A stretch of DNA of 34,774 nucleotides, taken from the NCBI GenBank assembly GCA_023264155.1, contig JALQTD010000007.1, forward strand, positions 1-34,774. Reading direction: 5' to 3'. Below, piece by piece: positions 1-9,142 of the stretch. The stretch comes from Flavobacteriales bacterium. GTDB lineage: Bacteria > Bacteroidota > Bacteroidia > Flavobacteriales_D > Sanyastnellaceae. Position 1 is the first letter of the stretch. Every line of letters starts with the position of its first letter. A program made the translations under genes and the position numbers. The notes below the pieces were generated by a model. The model ran no database searches, was not told the origin of the DNA, and worked only from the letters and a program-made list of their open reading frames with translations.

Positions 1-172
1 GCGCCTCCGGCGTGGCCTCCCGATCGATGACCAATTGCAAGGTACCGAGGCACGAGCCGTCATTCAGGGCAATGAACGTGTCATTGCGGAAAGTCCGGAC
101 CCAGCCGGCCACGGTGACCTGCTCCCCCACTCGGGATTCGTCACGAAGGTTCACTATGCGTTCGCGTGTCAT
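1..172 (-). CDS. asnS: Asparaginyl-tRNA synthetase, N-terminal OB-fold fragment (runs off window start)
   Basis: Reverse strand reads MTRERIVNLRDESRVGEQVTVAGWVRTFRNDTFIALNDGSCLGTLQLVID, typical of the AsnRS anticodon-binding domain (GWVRT..., DGSC...LQ). Confidence 0.75.
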   Translation of the reverse strand, partial: MTRERIVNLRDESRVGEQVTVAGWVRTFRNDTFIALNDGSCLGTLQLVIDREATPEA

Positions 173-224
173 GCGTTTTGATCAATGTCAGTTACAAAGA
201 AACAACGGGAAATGCGTCCCAGGG

Positions 225-899
225 TTACACATCCAACTTTCCATCGCGCAACCGGATCACGCGTTGGGTGCAAGCGGCGATGTCTTCTTCGTGCGTCACG
301 ATGAGCACCGTGTTACCGGCTTCGTGGATGGCACGGAAGAGGGCCATGATTTCCATGGACGTGGCGGTGTCGAGGTTTCCAGTGGGCTCATCGGCCAAAA
401 TCAGCGACGGCCGGTTCACCAGCGCCCGCGCCACCGCGACCCGCTGCCGCTGCCCGCCGCTCAGTTCGTTCGGCTTGTGGTGCATCCGGTCGTCCAGCCC
501 CACCTGTTCGAGCACCTCGGCCGCACGGGCCTCCCGCTCCGATCGGCCGACCCCCGCGTAAATGAGCGGGAGGGCGACGTTTTCGAGGGCGGAATAGCGC
601 GGAAGGAGGTTAAAGGTTTGGAACACAAACCCGATCTCCCGGTTCCGGATATCGGCCAATTCATCCGGCGTCATCCCCTCCACCTCGCGGCCATTCAACC
701 GGTAGGTCCCCGCCGTGGGCGTGTCCAAGCAGCCCAACACGTTCATGAGCGTCGACTTCCCCGACCCCGAAGGTCCCATGAGCGCCGCGTACTCATTCTG
801 CTCGATGTCCAAGTCCAAGCCATCCAAGGCATGCACTACTTGGTCACCGATCCGGTAGGTCTTGCGCAACCCTCTGACAGAAATGAGCGTCTCGTTCAT
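225..899 (-). CDS. ABC transporter ATP-binding protein, MacB/LolD-like family
   Basis: Walker [10 protein letters not shown], signature [15 protein letters not shown], Walker [13 protein letters not shown]; start placed at [15 protein letters not shown]. Confidence 0.93.
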   Translation of the reverse strand: MNETLISVRGLRKTYRIGDQVVHALDGLDLDIEQNEYAALMGPSGSGKSTLMNVLGCLDTPTAGTYRLNGREVEGMTPDELADIRNREIGFVFQTFNLLPRYSALENVALPLIYAGVGRSEREARAAEVLEQVGLDDRMHHKPNELSGGQRQRVAVARALVNRPSLILADEPTGNLDTATSMEIMALFRAIHEAGNTVLIVTHEEDIAACTQRVIRLRDGKLDV

Positions 900-903
900 G
901 TCG

Positions 904-911
904 CAAAGGTA
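904..911 (-). promoter_or_regulatory. Bacteroidota -7-like box TACCTTTG, 4 nt upstream of the ABC ATPase ATG
   Basis: Reverse strand TACCTTTG-CGAC-ATG matches TAnnTTTG. Confidence 0.5.
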
Positions 912-965
912 TTCCCGAGATGTGGATTCCTGACTTAAGTTTGACCTGTGAACAAACCGACCCCT

Positions 966-3206
966 ATGAACCGCCGGATTTTGCCTTTCTTGACCGCCCT
1001 CGGCCTTGCTGCCAGTGCGAGCGCTCAGATCACTGTGGACGAAAGCCTTACCGCCCTTGAAGTGGTTACGCAGGTCCTGCTCGGGGAAGGAGTCGAGGTG
1101 AGCAACATTACGTTCAGTGGGGATTTGGACCAAATCGGATCCTTCGAAAACAACAACAGCAACATCCTCATCGAATCCGGCCTCATCATGGCCACGGGTT
1201 CCTGCAGCAACGTCATCGGCCCCAACGACTCCGGCAGCTCCTCGCTGGGCGGAGGCAATAATGGTGTCGGGGATGATGACCTCACAACCTTGAGCACGTT
1301 CAACACGAATGACGCTGCAGTGCTCGAATTCGACTTCGTTCCTTCCGGAGACTCCATCAAGTTTTTCTATTCATTCGGCTCCGATGAGTACAATGAATAT
1401 GTGTGTGGTACAGTAAATGATGCTTTTGGGTTCTTTCTAAGCGGTCCGGGGATCAATGGCCCGTTTTCCAATAACGCAGTGAATTTGGCCATCATCCCCG
1501 AAACCGATATTCCCGTTACGATCAATACAGTCAACAATGGCACAGTCGGTGGGTCAGGCTCCGCAACCAATTGTGCACAAGTTTCTCCAGACTGGATGAA
1601 CAACACAGAATACTACGTAGACAACGCGGGAAACACAGACCCCAACGCCACCCAACTCGATGGCTTCACGGTCAAACTAACAGCGGAGGCCCAAGTGCAA
1701 TGCGGCCAAACCTACCACCTGAAAATCGCCATTGCAGATGCCGGCGATACGGTTTGGGACAGCGCCGTCTTCATCGAAGGCGGTTCCTTCGGCTCCAACT
1801 CGGTGGACCTCGTGGCTTCGGCCTCGATCAGTGGAAACGCCGTCTTCCTTGGGGACACCACCGTGGTCGAAAGCTGCAACGAGGCGGTCCTGACGGTGCT
1901 CAGGCCGCAAACGGATTTGGAAGAGGACATCGAACTGACCATTTACGGCACGGCGGAAAACGGCGTGGATTACGAGTTCATTGACCCGGTCATCACCATG
2001 GCGCCTGGCCAAACACAATACGACATTCCGGTCATCCTCATCGACGACGGCATCACCGAAGGTGCGGAAACGCTCATTGTGGACTACATGTACATCAACC
2101 TGTGCGGCGACAGCGTCCTCCGGACGGCCACGCTCGTGCTCATGGACCCCGAAGCCATCACCCTCGATTACGACAGCCCCGTCGGCATCTGCAACGGGCA
2201 AGCGCTGTTGGAAGTGGAGCCGGTGACCGGATACGGCCCGTTCACCTTCCTGTGGGACACCTCCCCCACGGACACCTTGGCCACGAACGTCATCGAAACG
2301 GAATCCGCGGGCGTTTCGACGGTCATCGTCACGGACGTGTGCGGCAACGAAGTCGATGCCACCATCGGTTTCGAATTGCCGCCGCCCTTGGACGTGGAAG
2401 TGGACCAAACCAATGACCCCTTCTGCCCCGGCGACGACGTGACCATGGCCGCCAGCATCGTCACCGGCGTCGGCCCCTATAGCTACGCCTGGTTCGACGG
2501 CTACTTCCTCGAAAACCCAACCCCCACCGGCGGAAACGGCCAAACGGAGGTGTACGACTACCTGACCACGGGCGAGATGTCCGTCGAGGTCACCGACGGC
2601 TGCGGCCAAACGGCTTATGCCAACTGGATCATCGAGGTGCCCAACTACCCGGAGTTGCTCTCCGAATACACCGAAGTGTGCACGGGCATCGAAACGCTCG
2701 CGAACATCGAAGGCGGAACCGGCAGCTACACCTTCCAAACCTACCAGTACCTCGACGTGGATCCGTTTACTGGCATCCCAGGTGATTCGGTGTTGGTGGA
2801 ACTGAATGCGGAGTTGGATTCACTCGTGACCTTTGTAACGCCGAGCGGAACCTTCAGCGCGGGATTTGGCAACGGGTGGCAGTGGGTACTCGCCACCGAC
2901 CAATGCGGCTCACAAACCGACTTCTACATCGAAGTGGTGGCCTGCGACACCGAAATCCCCAACGTGTTCTCGCCCAACAACGACCCACACAACAACACCT
3001 TCGTGATCGAAGGCATTGAGGGCTTCCCACTGTCCAGCATTGCGATCTACAACCGCTGGGGCAACCTCGTCTACGAGAACGCGAACTACAAAGGCGGGTG
3101 GGACGGCCGGATGGGCACGGAACCCGTCGCGGAAGGGACGTATTACTACGTCTTCAACCGCTCAGATGGCCAAACCTTCCACGGTTCGGTGACGCTCGTG
3201 CGGTAA
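966..3206 (+). CDS. Secreted choice-of-anchor L domain protein with T9SS type B (CHU_C/gliding-motility-type) C-terminal sorting domain
   Basis: Signal peptide [21 protein letters not shown]; anchor-L-like N-terminus; C-terminus [51 protein letters not shown]...GTYYYVF. Confidence 0.88.
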   Translation: MNRRILPFLTALGLAASASAQITVDESLTALEVVTQVLLGEGVEVSNITFSGDLDQIGSFENNNSNILIESGLIMATGSCSNVIGPNDSGSSSLGGGNNGVGDDDLTTLSTFNTNDAAVLEFDFVPSGDSIKFFYSFGSDEYNEYVCGTVNDAFGFFLSGPGINGPFSNNAVNLAIIPETDIPVTINTVNNGTVGGSGSATNCAQVSPDWMNNTEYYVDNAGNTDPNATQLDGFTVKLTAEAQVQCGQTYHLKIAIADAGDTVWDSAVFIEGGSFGSNSVDLVASASISGNAVFLGDTTVVESCNEAVLTVLRPQTDLEEDIELTIYGTAENGVDYEFIDPVITMAPGQTQYDIPVILIDDGITEGAETLIVDYMYINLCGDSVLRTATLVLMDPEAITLDYDSPVGICNGQALLEVEPVTGYGPFTFLWDTSPTDTLATNVIETESAGVSTVIVTDVCGNEVDATIGFELPPPLDVEVDQTNDPFCPGDDVTMAASIVTGVGPYSYAWFDGYFLENPTPTGGNGQTEVYDYLTTGEMSVEVTDGCGQTAYANWIIEVPNYPELLSEYTEVCTGIETLANIEGGTGSYTFQTYQYLDVDPFTGIPGDSVLVELNAELDSLVTFVTPSGTFSAGFGNGWQWVLATDQCGSQTDFYIEVVACDTEIPNVFSPNNDPHNNTFVIEGIEGFPLSSIAIYNRWGNLVYENANYKGGWDGRMGTEPVAEGTYYYVFNRSDGQTFHGSVTLVR

Positions 3207-3223
3207 GCACACGCCTTCAACAC

Positions 3224-3261
3224 AAAACGCCCTGTGATTTCGATGAGTCACGGGGCGTTTT
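3224..3261. terminator. Bidirectional rho-independent terminator-like hairpin
   Basis: aaaacgccctgtga-ttcga-gtcacggggcgtttt: stem with A-tract and T-tract. Confidence 0.75.
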
Positions 3262-3300
3262 GCATCTGGCGGGTGCCCCCAAAGGGTTCATCCCGGAAAC

Positions 3301-3330
3301 AACAAGGCCTCCTTGTGGGAGGCCTGTGTT
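3301..3330 (-). terminator. Terminator-like hairpin downstream of tRNA-Val
   Basis: aggcctcc-ttgtg-ggaggcct stem directly 3' of the minus-strand tRNA. Confidence 0.55.
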
Positions 3331-3332
3331 AG

Positions 3333-3407
3333 TGGGCGATACTGGGCTCGAACCAGTGACCCCCTGCTTGTAAGGCAGGTGCTCTGAACCAACTGAGCTA
3401 ATCGCCC
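3333..3407 (-). tRNA. tRNA-Val (anticodon TAC)
   Basis: Reverse strand gggcgattagctcagttggttcagagcacctgccttacaagcagggggtcactggttcgagcccagtatcgccca folds as a cloverleaf; anticodon TAC; CCA not encoded. Confidence 0.95.
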
Positions 3408-3420
3408 TAGTAAGGGACGA

Positions 3421-3428
3421 CAAAGATA
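3421..3428 (-). promoter_or_regulatory. -7-like box TATCTTTG for tRNA-Val
   Basis: Reverse strand TATCTTTG about 13 nt upstream of the tRNA 5' end. Confidence 0.5.
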
Positions 3429-3440
3429 AACACCCGAACT

Positions 3441-3448
3441 TAACTTTG
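3441..3448 (+). promoter_or_regulatory. -7-like box TAACTTTG, 4 nt upstream of the methyltransferase ATG
   Basis: TAACTTTG-CGCC-ATG. Confidence 0.5.
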
Positions 3449-3452
3449 CGCC

Positions 3453-4238
3453 ATGCCCGCGAATTTCTTCTGGCAACTGGGTACTTGGGGACGGTTTTAC
3501 CTGCAGGCCCGTTCGTGGCGCAGGACGCACCCGCCGCACCTTTTCCTCCTGTTCGAGGCGATGCAACAGCCCGTGTACCACGGGGACGTGGAGGCCTTGA
3601 AACTCCGGTGGCGCCAAGACCCTACCGCCCTCACCGCCGCCGATGCCGGTGCAGGCAGCCGCCGAAAAGCCGCGCGGACCGTGAGCAACGTGGCTCGGAC
3701 AGCCTTAAAATCAGCGGCCGAAGCCGGTCGCCTTGCGCAGATCGCGGCCGGTTTGAAAGCCCAACACGTCCTCGAACTCGGAACGTGCTTGGGGGCCACC
3801 ACGGCCGTGATTGCCCGAACAGGGGCGTACGTCACCACCATCGAAGCGGACCCCACCCTGGCCGCACAGGCATCCGAGGGCTGGCGAGAACTGGCGGTCA
3901 ACGAGCGGATTGACGGGCGGGTCGGCACGTTTGCCGAGCGGCTCCCCGAACTCGAAGCGCATTGGCAAACCACAGGGCATCCCGGCTTCGAGCTCATCTT
4001 CATCGACGGGCACCACCACGGGGACGCCCTGAAATCGTATGTGGAGCGGCTGCGGCCGTGGCTTGCGCAGGGCCGTGCTGCAGCCATTGTGTGCGACGAC
4101 ATCCGCTGGTCGCCGGACATGTGGAATGCGTGGGAAGGCTTGTCGGAGGGCTGGCCGGTGGCCGTGGACCTCGGCGGGATGGGGCTGCTGATGGACGGAC
4201 CGCGCTTGACACCGTTTCACCGGGCCGTGCGGCTGTGA
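3453..4238 (+). CDS. Class I SAM-dependent methyltransferase (O-methyltransferase-like)
   Basis: VLELGTCLGATTAVIARTGAYVTTIEADP; FELIFIDGHHHGDALKSYVERLRPWL. Confidence 0.82.
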   Translation: MPANFFWQLGTWGRFYLQARSWRRTHPPHLFLLFEAMQQPVYHGDVEALKLRWRQDPTALTAADAGAGSRRKAARTVSNVARTALKSAAEAGRLAQIAAGLKAQHVLELGTCLGATTAVIARTGAYVTTIEADPTLAAQASEGWRELAVNERIDGRVGTFAERLPELEAHWQTTGHPGFELIFIDGHHHGDALKSYVERLRPWLAQGRAAAIVCDDIRWSPDMWNAWEGLSEGWPVAVDLGGMGLLMDGPRLTPFHRAVRL

Positions 4239-4240
4239 TG

Positions 4241-4248
4241 TAACTTTG
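4241..4248 (+). promoter_or_regulatory. -7-like box TAACTTTG, 4 nt upstream of the histidine kinase ATG
   Basis: TAACTTTG-CCCC-ATG. Confidence 0.5.
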
Positions 4249-4252
4249 CCCC

Positions 4253-5209
4253 ATGCACGCAAACCGACCGAATCCGCGGCGGCTGTTCACGATCTTGGCG
4301 GCGTACGTCATCTTCCAGTTTGGGTGGTGGGCGAGCTTGTTGATCCGGCTGCGCGGCGAGTACCGCGATTTGAGCACCTCGTTGGGCGTGGAGGCCGAAG
4401 ATGCAGCCCAAAACACGTACGAGCGGTTCCAGTGGATGATCGCCGGAGAAGGCACCGTCTTCCTCGCCTTGCTCATTTGGGGCTTGTGGTCCATTTGGCG
4501 GATCAGCGACCGGGAGCAGGCGCAGGCCGCACGGGAGCGGAATTTCATGCTTGCCGTGACGCACGAGCTGAAGACGCCCATTGCGGTGATGCGTTTGGCC
4601 TATGAAACCTTGCAACGCGCGAAACTGAGTGAGGACGATCGCCAGCAGCTGCTTCGGGAGGCCCAAACCGCGCTCGGGCGCCTCGAAACCCGCATCAACG
4701 CCATCCTGCAAAGCGCCCGCGTGCACGGCAACGCCGCCGTCAAGCACTACGAGGCCTTCGATGTCGAGGAGGTGCTCGCCCGCTGCATTCGGCACTTGCA
4801 CGTGCCTCCCCACGCCGAACGCACCATCGCCCTCGATCCCGCCGGCACCCCCATTGGGCTTGTGCAAGGCGACGTCGAAGCCCTCGAACTCGCCTGGACG
4901 AACCTCATCGAGAACGCCTTGAAATACAGCCCGTCCGACGCCCCCGTCCACGTGAGTTACGGGCTCGCCGGGCACGTCCTCGAAGTGCACGTCGATGACG
5001 CCGGGGGGGGCATCCCCGCCTCGGAGCGCCGCAATGTCCTCAAACCCTTCCGCCGCCTGGGAGATGAAGTGAACCGGAGTTCGGAAGGCACCGGACTCGG
5101 ATTGTACCTTGCCCAAGCCATTGTCGGCATGCACAAAGGCCGGCTGCACATCGGCACCAGCCCCCTCGGCGGCACCCGCATCACCACCAAGATCCCATTG
5201 AAACCATGA
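4253..5209 (+). CDS. Sensor histidine kinase, membrane-bound, no adjacent response regulator
   Basis: Two predicted TM segments; H-box AVTHELKTPIAVMRLA; N-box NLIENALKYSP; G-boxes DDAGGGIP and GTGLGLYLAQAIV. Confidence 0.93.
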   Translation: MHANRPNPRRLFTILAAYVIFQFGWWASLLIRLRGEYRDLSTSLGVEAEDAAQNTYERFQWMIAGEGTVFLALLIWGLWSIWRISDREQAQAARERNFMLAVTHELKTPIAVMRLAYETLQRAKLSEDDRQQLLREAQTALGRLETRINAILQSARVHGNAAVKHYEAFDVEEVLARCIRHLHVPPHAERTIALDPAGTPIGLVQGDVEALELAWTNLIENALKYSPSDAPVHVSYGLAGHVLEVHVDDAGGGIPASERRNVLKPFRRLGDEVNRSSEGTGLGLYLAQAIVGMHKGRLHIGTSPLGGTRITTKIPLKP

Positions 5210-6729
5210 ATTCACAACCCCAACGCACCGCCCTGATCATCCTCGACGGATGGGGCCTCGGTGCCCAAGACACCAACGACGCCGTTCACGTTGCCTCCAC
5301 CCCCTTTGTTGACCACCTGTTTGCCACCGCTCCGCATGCCACCCTCCGCACGGACGGCGAGCACGTGGGGTTGCCGTCGGGCCAAATGGGCAACAGCGAA
5401 GTCGGGCACATGAACATCGGAGCAGGGCGGGTCGTGTACCAAGACCTGCTCCGGATCGACCGAGCGGTGGAGGCGGGAACGCTCGCCGAAGAGCCGGTAC
5501 TGAAAGCCGCCCTGGCGAAGGCTCAAGAAACCGGACGCCGACTGCACTTCATGGGCCTCGTTTCCGAAGGAGGGGTGCACAGCCAGCAGGCACACCTGCA
5601 CGCCCTGTGCCACGCGGCGCAAGCGGCGGGCGTGGGCGACTTCATCGTGCACGCCTTCACGGACGGCAGGGACACCGCACCGCGTAAGGCGGCAACGTAC
5701 ATCGCGAACCTCGAGGCGGTGCTGTCGGAAACCGGCGGACGCATCGGCTCGGTGCACGGACGCTACTTCGCCATGGACCGCGACAAGCGCTGGGAGCGGG
5801 TGGCACGGACGTACAACTGCCTCGTGAAGGGCGAGGGCGGGCATTTCCCTACGGCTGCGGCCGGCATCGCGGACCACTACGACCGCGACGTCACCGACGA
5901 ATTCATCGAGCCGTTCACCGTGGGCGAGGCGGATGCCACCATCAAGGAGGGCGACGTCGTCATTTGCTTCAACTTCCGGACGGACCGGTGTCGGGAGATC
6001 ACGATGGCCTTGACACAGGAGGACTTCCCGGAAGCGGGGATGTCGGTTTTGGCCTTGCATTACGTGACGATGACGAATTACGACGAGACCTTCGAAGGGG
6101 TGCACGTGATTTACGACAAGCCAAACCTCGAGCGGACCCTCGGGGAGGTCATTTCCGCCGCCGGCCGAACGCAGATCCGCATCGCCGAAACGGAAAAGTA
6201 CCCGCACGTGACGTTCTTCTTCAACGGCGGGCGTGAGGAGCCCTTCGCAGGGGAGCAGCGCTTGATGGCGCACTCGCCGAAGGTGGCGACGTATGATTTG
6301 CAGCCGGAGATGAGCGCGCGGGAGATCGTGGGGTTGATTGCGCCGGAGCTGCGGGCAGGGCGGCCTGATTTCGTGTGCTTGAACTTTGCAAACCCGGACA
6401 TGGTGGGGCATACCGGGGTCTTTGATGCGGTGGTGAAGGCCGTGGAGACGACGGATGCGTGTTTGAAGGAGGTGGTGGAAGCCGGGCGGGAGCAAGGGTA
6501 TGCCTTCGTGGTGATCGCGGACCATGGCAACGCGGACCTCGCGCGGAATGCCGATGGGTCGCCGCACACGGCGCACACGACGAACCCGGTGCCGGTCTTT
6601 GTCTTGGCCGATGGTGTGGAAGCCGTGCGCGATGGCATCTTGGCCGATGTGGCGCCGACGGTGTTGGACTTGATGGGCGTGGCACAGCCGGCCGAGATGA
6701 CCGGTCAGTCCATCATTGCCCGGGGGTGA
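5206..6729 (+). CDS. gpmI: 2,3-bisphosphoglycerate-independent phosphoglycerate mutase
   Basis: LIILDGWG, LPSGQMGNSEVGHMNIGAGRVVYQDL, HAFTDGRDT, FNFRTDRCREIT, NFANPDMVGHTG, IADHGNAD; ATGA overlap with the kinase. Confidence 0.97.
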   Translation: MNSQPQRTALIILDGWGLGAQDTNDAVHVASTPFVDHLFATAPHATLRTDGEHVGLPSGQMGNSEVGHMNIGAGRVVYQDLLRIDRAVEAGTLAEEPVLKAALAKAQETGRRLHFMGLVSEGGVHSQQAHLHALCHAAQAAGVGDFIVHAFTDGRDTAPRKAATYIANLEAVLSETGGRIGSVHGRYFAMDRDKRWERVARTYNCLVKGEGGHFPTAAAGIADHYDRDVTDEFIEPFTVGEADATIKEGDVVICFNFRTDRCREITMALTQEDFPEAGMSVLALHYVTMTNYDETFEGVHVIYDKPNLERTLGEVISAAGRTQIRIAETEKYPHVTFFFNGGREEPFAGEQRLMAHSPKVATYDLQPEMSAREIVGLIAPELRAGRPDFVCLNFANPDMVGHTGVFDAVVKAVETTDACLKEVVEAGREQGYAFVVIADHGNADLARNADGSPHTAHTTNPVPVFVLADGVEAVRDGILADVAPTVLDLMGVAQPAEMTGQSIIARG

Positions 6730-7942
6730 ACCGCTCCGCAGGCAGGGCTTCGGCGACCGTGAAGATGCTGCCGGTGATGAGGACCAAATCCCCTTCCACC
6801 GCCGCCGCACACGCCGCCTTGACCGCATCCGCCACGGTCGGGTAAGCCGTTCCTGCCACGCCCCGCTCCTGCGCTGCTGCTGCAAGGGCCGGGGCCGGGA
6901 AGGCGCGTGGGATGTCGGCCGCGCACCAGTGGTACCGCCCTTGTGGGAGCACGGGCCAAATCGGCTCGAGGTCCTTGTCGGCCACCGTGCCGTAAACGAC
7001 GTGGAGCGCGCGGTGCGGAATGGTCGCGAGCTCGGCGGCGAGTGCCGTCAAGCCGTCGAGGTTGTGGGCGCAATCGGCGAGGACGCGGGCACCGGAATCG
7101 GTCGGGGCGAGCCATTCCATGCGGCCCCGCTGGCCCGTGAGTTCCCGGTAGTTGGCAAACCCGCGCGCGATCGCCTCCTCTGGGAGGTGCCAGCCGGGCT
7201 CGCGGTTGAGGACCCGGCAAACGGCACGCGCCGTGGCGGCGTTTTCGGCTTCGACGCGGGTGGGGCCCGATTCGGGCGGGGCGTCGTACACTTCGGCGGC
7301 CTGCCGGAGCGCGTGCTCGTGGACGACCGAAAGGGCTTCGGGGCGCATCCGGCCGACCACGACGGGGCGGCCGTCTTTGATGATGCCGGCTTTTTCGGCG
7401 GCGATGGCTCGGATGGTTTGGCCTAAAAACTGCTGGTGATCCCAGCCCACATTCGTGATGGCAGTGACCAGCGGCCGCGGGAACACGTTCGTCGAATCGA
7501 GGCGGCCGCCCATCCCCGTCTCGAGCACGGCCACGTCCACCGCGCAATCAGCGAAGTGCTGCAAGGCCATGCCGAAGGTCAGCTCGAAAAAGCTCGGCTC
7601 CGCCCAATGCGTGCGGTATCGGGCCACGAAATCCACCACGGCTTGCTCGGGAATCGGCACACCGTTCACCCGGATGCGCTCCCGGAAATCCTTCAGGTGC
7701 GGGGACGTGAACAAGCCGACCCGGTAACCCGCCTCTTGCAAGGCTGCTGCCACCCGGTGGCACACCGATCCTTTGCCGTTCGTACCGGCGACGTGCACCA
7801 CTTCGAGCCGGCGCTCGGGGTGTCCGAGGAGTTCGAGGACGGCGCGGGTTCCGTCGAGGTTGACTTTGTACGCGGCGGGTCCTTGCCGCTGGAACATCGG
7901 CAACTGGGTGAACAGGACGTTCACCGCCTCAGCATAGGTCAT
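6713..7942 (-). CDS. folC: Bifunctional folylpolyglutamate/dihydrofolate synthase
   Basis: VAGTNGKGSVCHRVAAALQEAGYRVGLFTSPHLKDFRERIRVNG; VAVLETGMGGRLDSTNVF; NVGWDHQQFLGQTIRAIAAEKAGIIK. Confidence 0.96.
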   Translation of the reverse strand: MTYAEAVNVLFTQLPMFQRQGPAAYKVNLDGTRAVLELLGHPERRLEVVHVAGTNGKGSVCHRVAAALQEAGYRVGLFTSPHLKDFRERIRVNGVPIPEQAVVDFVARYRTHWAEPSFFELTFGMALQHFADCAVDVAVLETGMGGRLDSTNVFPRPLVTAITNVGWDHQQFLGQTIRAIAAEKAGIIKDGRPVVVGRMRPEALSVVHEHALRQAAEVYDAPPESGPTRVEAENAATARAVCRVLNREPGWHLPEEAIARGFANYRELTGQRGRMEWLAPTDSGARVLADCAHNLDGLTALAAELATIPHRALHVVYGTVADKDLEPIWPVLPQGRYHWCAADIPRAFPAPALAAAAQERGVAGTAYPTVADAVKAACAAAVEGDLVLITGSIFTVAEALPAERFTPGQ

Positions 7943-8742
7943 TCGAGGACGTAATGGAATACGATGTAGGCCTGGCGGCGTGGCACGGCCCGGTTCACGT
8001 CGAACGTGGCAGTTTTTGCAGAACGTTCCGCGATGGCCACGTGGTAGGTGTCGGTGAGGGTGGAATTCTTCGGGTCGTATTTGGCCGTGAGCACCTTGCC
8101 GTCGGGGCCCACGGTCAAATCCACCCGCACGTAGCCCGATTTCTTCGGGTCTTCCTCCTGCTGTGGGCGGCCGACCATGTTGCCCCCATGGCTGATGCCG
8201 AATTCGACGTTCCCGACGGTGGTGCCCTGTTCGAACATGTCGCCATCGACATCCCCTTCGTTGCCGGTTCCGGTGGATTGCGTGCCTTGGGAGCCGCCGC
8301 CACCCGCCGTCAACGCGTTGAGCCGGCTTTCGAGCGCGGTGGAAACGGTTTGCTCCTGCTCCACGGGTTCTTGCTCCGTCTCTTGCTCGACGGGGTCCGG
8401 TGAGGTAGGCACCGAAACTTCGCTCGATTCCTGGGTCACGACTTCCTCTACCGCCGGGGTTTCGACCACTTCCGAGCTAGCCGTGGCCTCTTCCACCGCC
8501 TCCTGAACGGTTTCGGAAGGCACCTCGGACTCGGTTTCCCCTGCCGCCTCATCCACTTCACCGAAGTCGGCGATGCCCACCGCAACGTATTGATCCCCCG
8601 GAGGCGGAATCGAAATCGAATACGCCGTCAGGAAAAAGCACAGGGCAAGGATGGCGAGGAACAGGACCGATGAAAGGCCGGCCGCGCGCCGCCGATGCTG
8701 TTGCTCCACCTGGAGCCGGAGGGTCTCGAGGGATCGGTCCAT
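7939..8742 (-). CDS. TonB/TolA-like energy transducer with Glu-rich periplasmic linker
   Basis: Single N-terminal TM helix, low-complexity acidic linker, C-terminal VRVDLTVGPDGKVLTAKYDPKNSTL...; directly follows exbD. Confidence 0.65.
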   Translation of the reverse strand: MDRSLETLRLQVEQQHRRRAAGLSSVLFLAILALCFFLTAYSISIPPPGDQYVAVGIADFGEVDEAAGETESEVPSETVQEAVEEATASSEVVETPAVEEVVTQESSEVSVPTSPDPVEQETEQEPVEQEQTVSTALESRLNALTAGGGGSQGTQSTGTGNEGDVDGDMFEQGTTVGNVEFGISHGGNMVGRPQQEEDPKKSGYVRVDLTVGPDGKVLTAKYDPKNSTLTDTYHVAIAERSAKTATFDVNRAVPRRQAYIVFHYVLE

Positions 8743-8746
8743 GGGC

Positions 8747-9142
8747 TTACTTCTTTGCCGGCGAGGCGCCGAGCATCACCTTCCATTCATTGGCTTTGGC
8801 CATTCCGATGAGCTCCACCGTCGCACCGGTTGGCACGGATTCATCCACTTGCAAGTACAACACATTGTCCGGAGACGACTCCATGCGCACCTTCAGAATG
8901 GACTCGAGGTCCGCCTTCGCCACCGCCCCGCCGTTCACGTAATAGGATTCGTCGGCCATGATGGAAACGGTCATCTTCGCTGTGACGCTGTTCGTCCCTT
9001 TGGCCTTCGGCAATTCCACATTCACCCCGTTCGACACCAGCGTCGAAAGGATGACGAAGAAAATCAGCAGCAGGAAAACGAGGTCCGTCATGGACGACAT
9101 GTTGCCCTGCACGCTCACCTTGTTGCGCTGGCCCAAATTCAT
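8747..9142 (-). CDS. exbD: Biopolymer transport protein ExbD/TolR family
   Basis: SSMTDLVFLLLIFFVILSTLVSNGVNVELPKA; adjacent to exbB. Confidence 0.9.
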   Translation of the reverse strand: MNLGQRNKVSVQGNMSSMTDLVFLLLIFFVILSTLVSNGVNVELPKAKGTNSVTAKMTVSIMADESYYVNGGAVAKADLESILKVRMESSPDNVLYLQVDESVPTGATVELIGMAKANEWKVMLGASPAKK

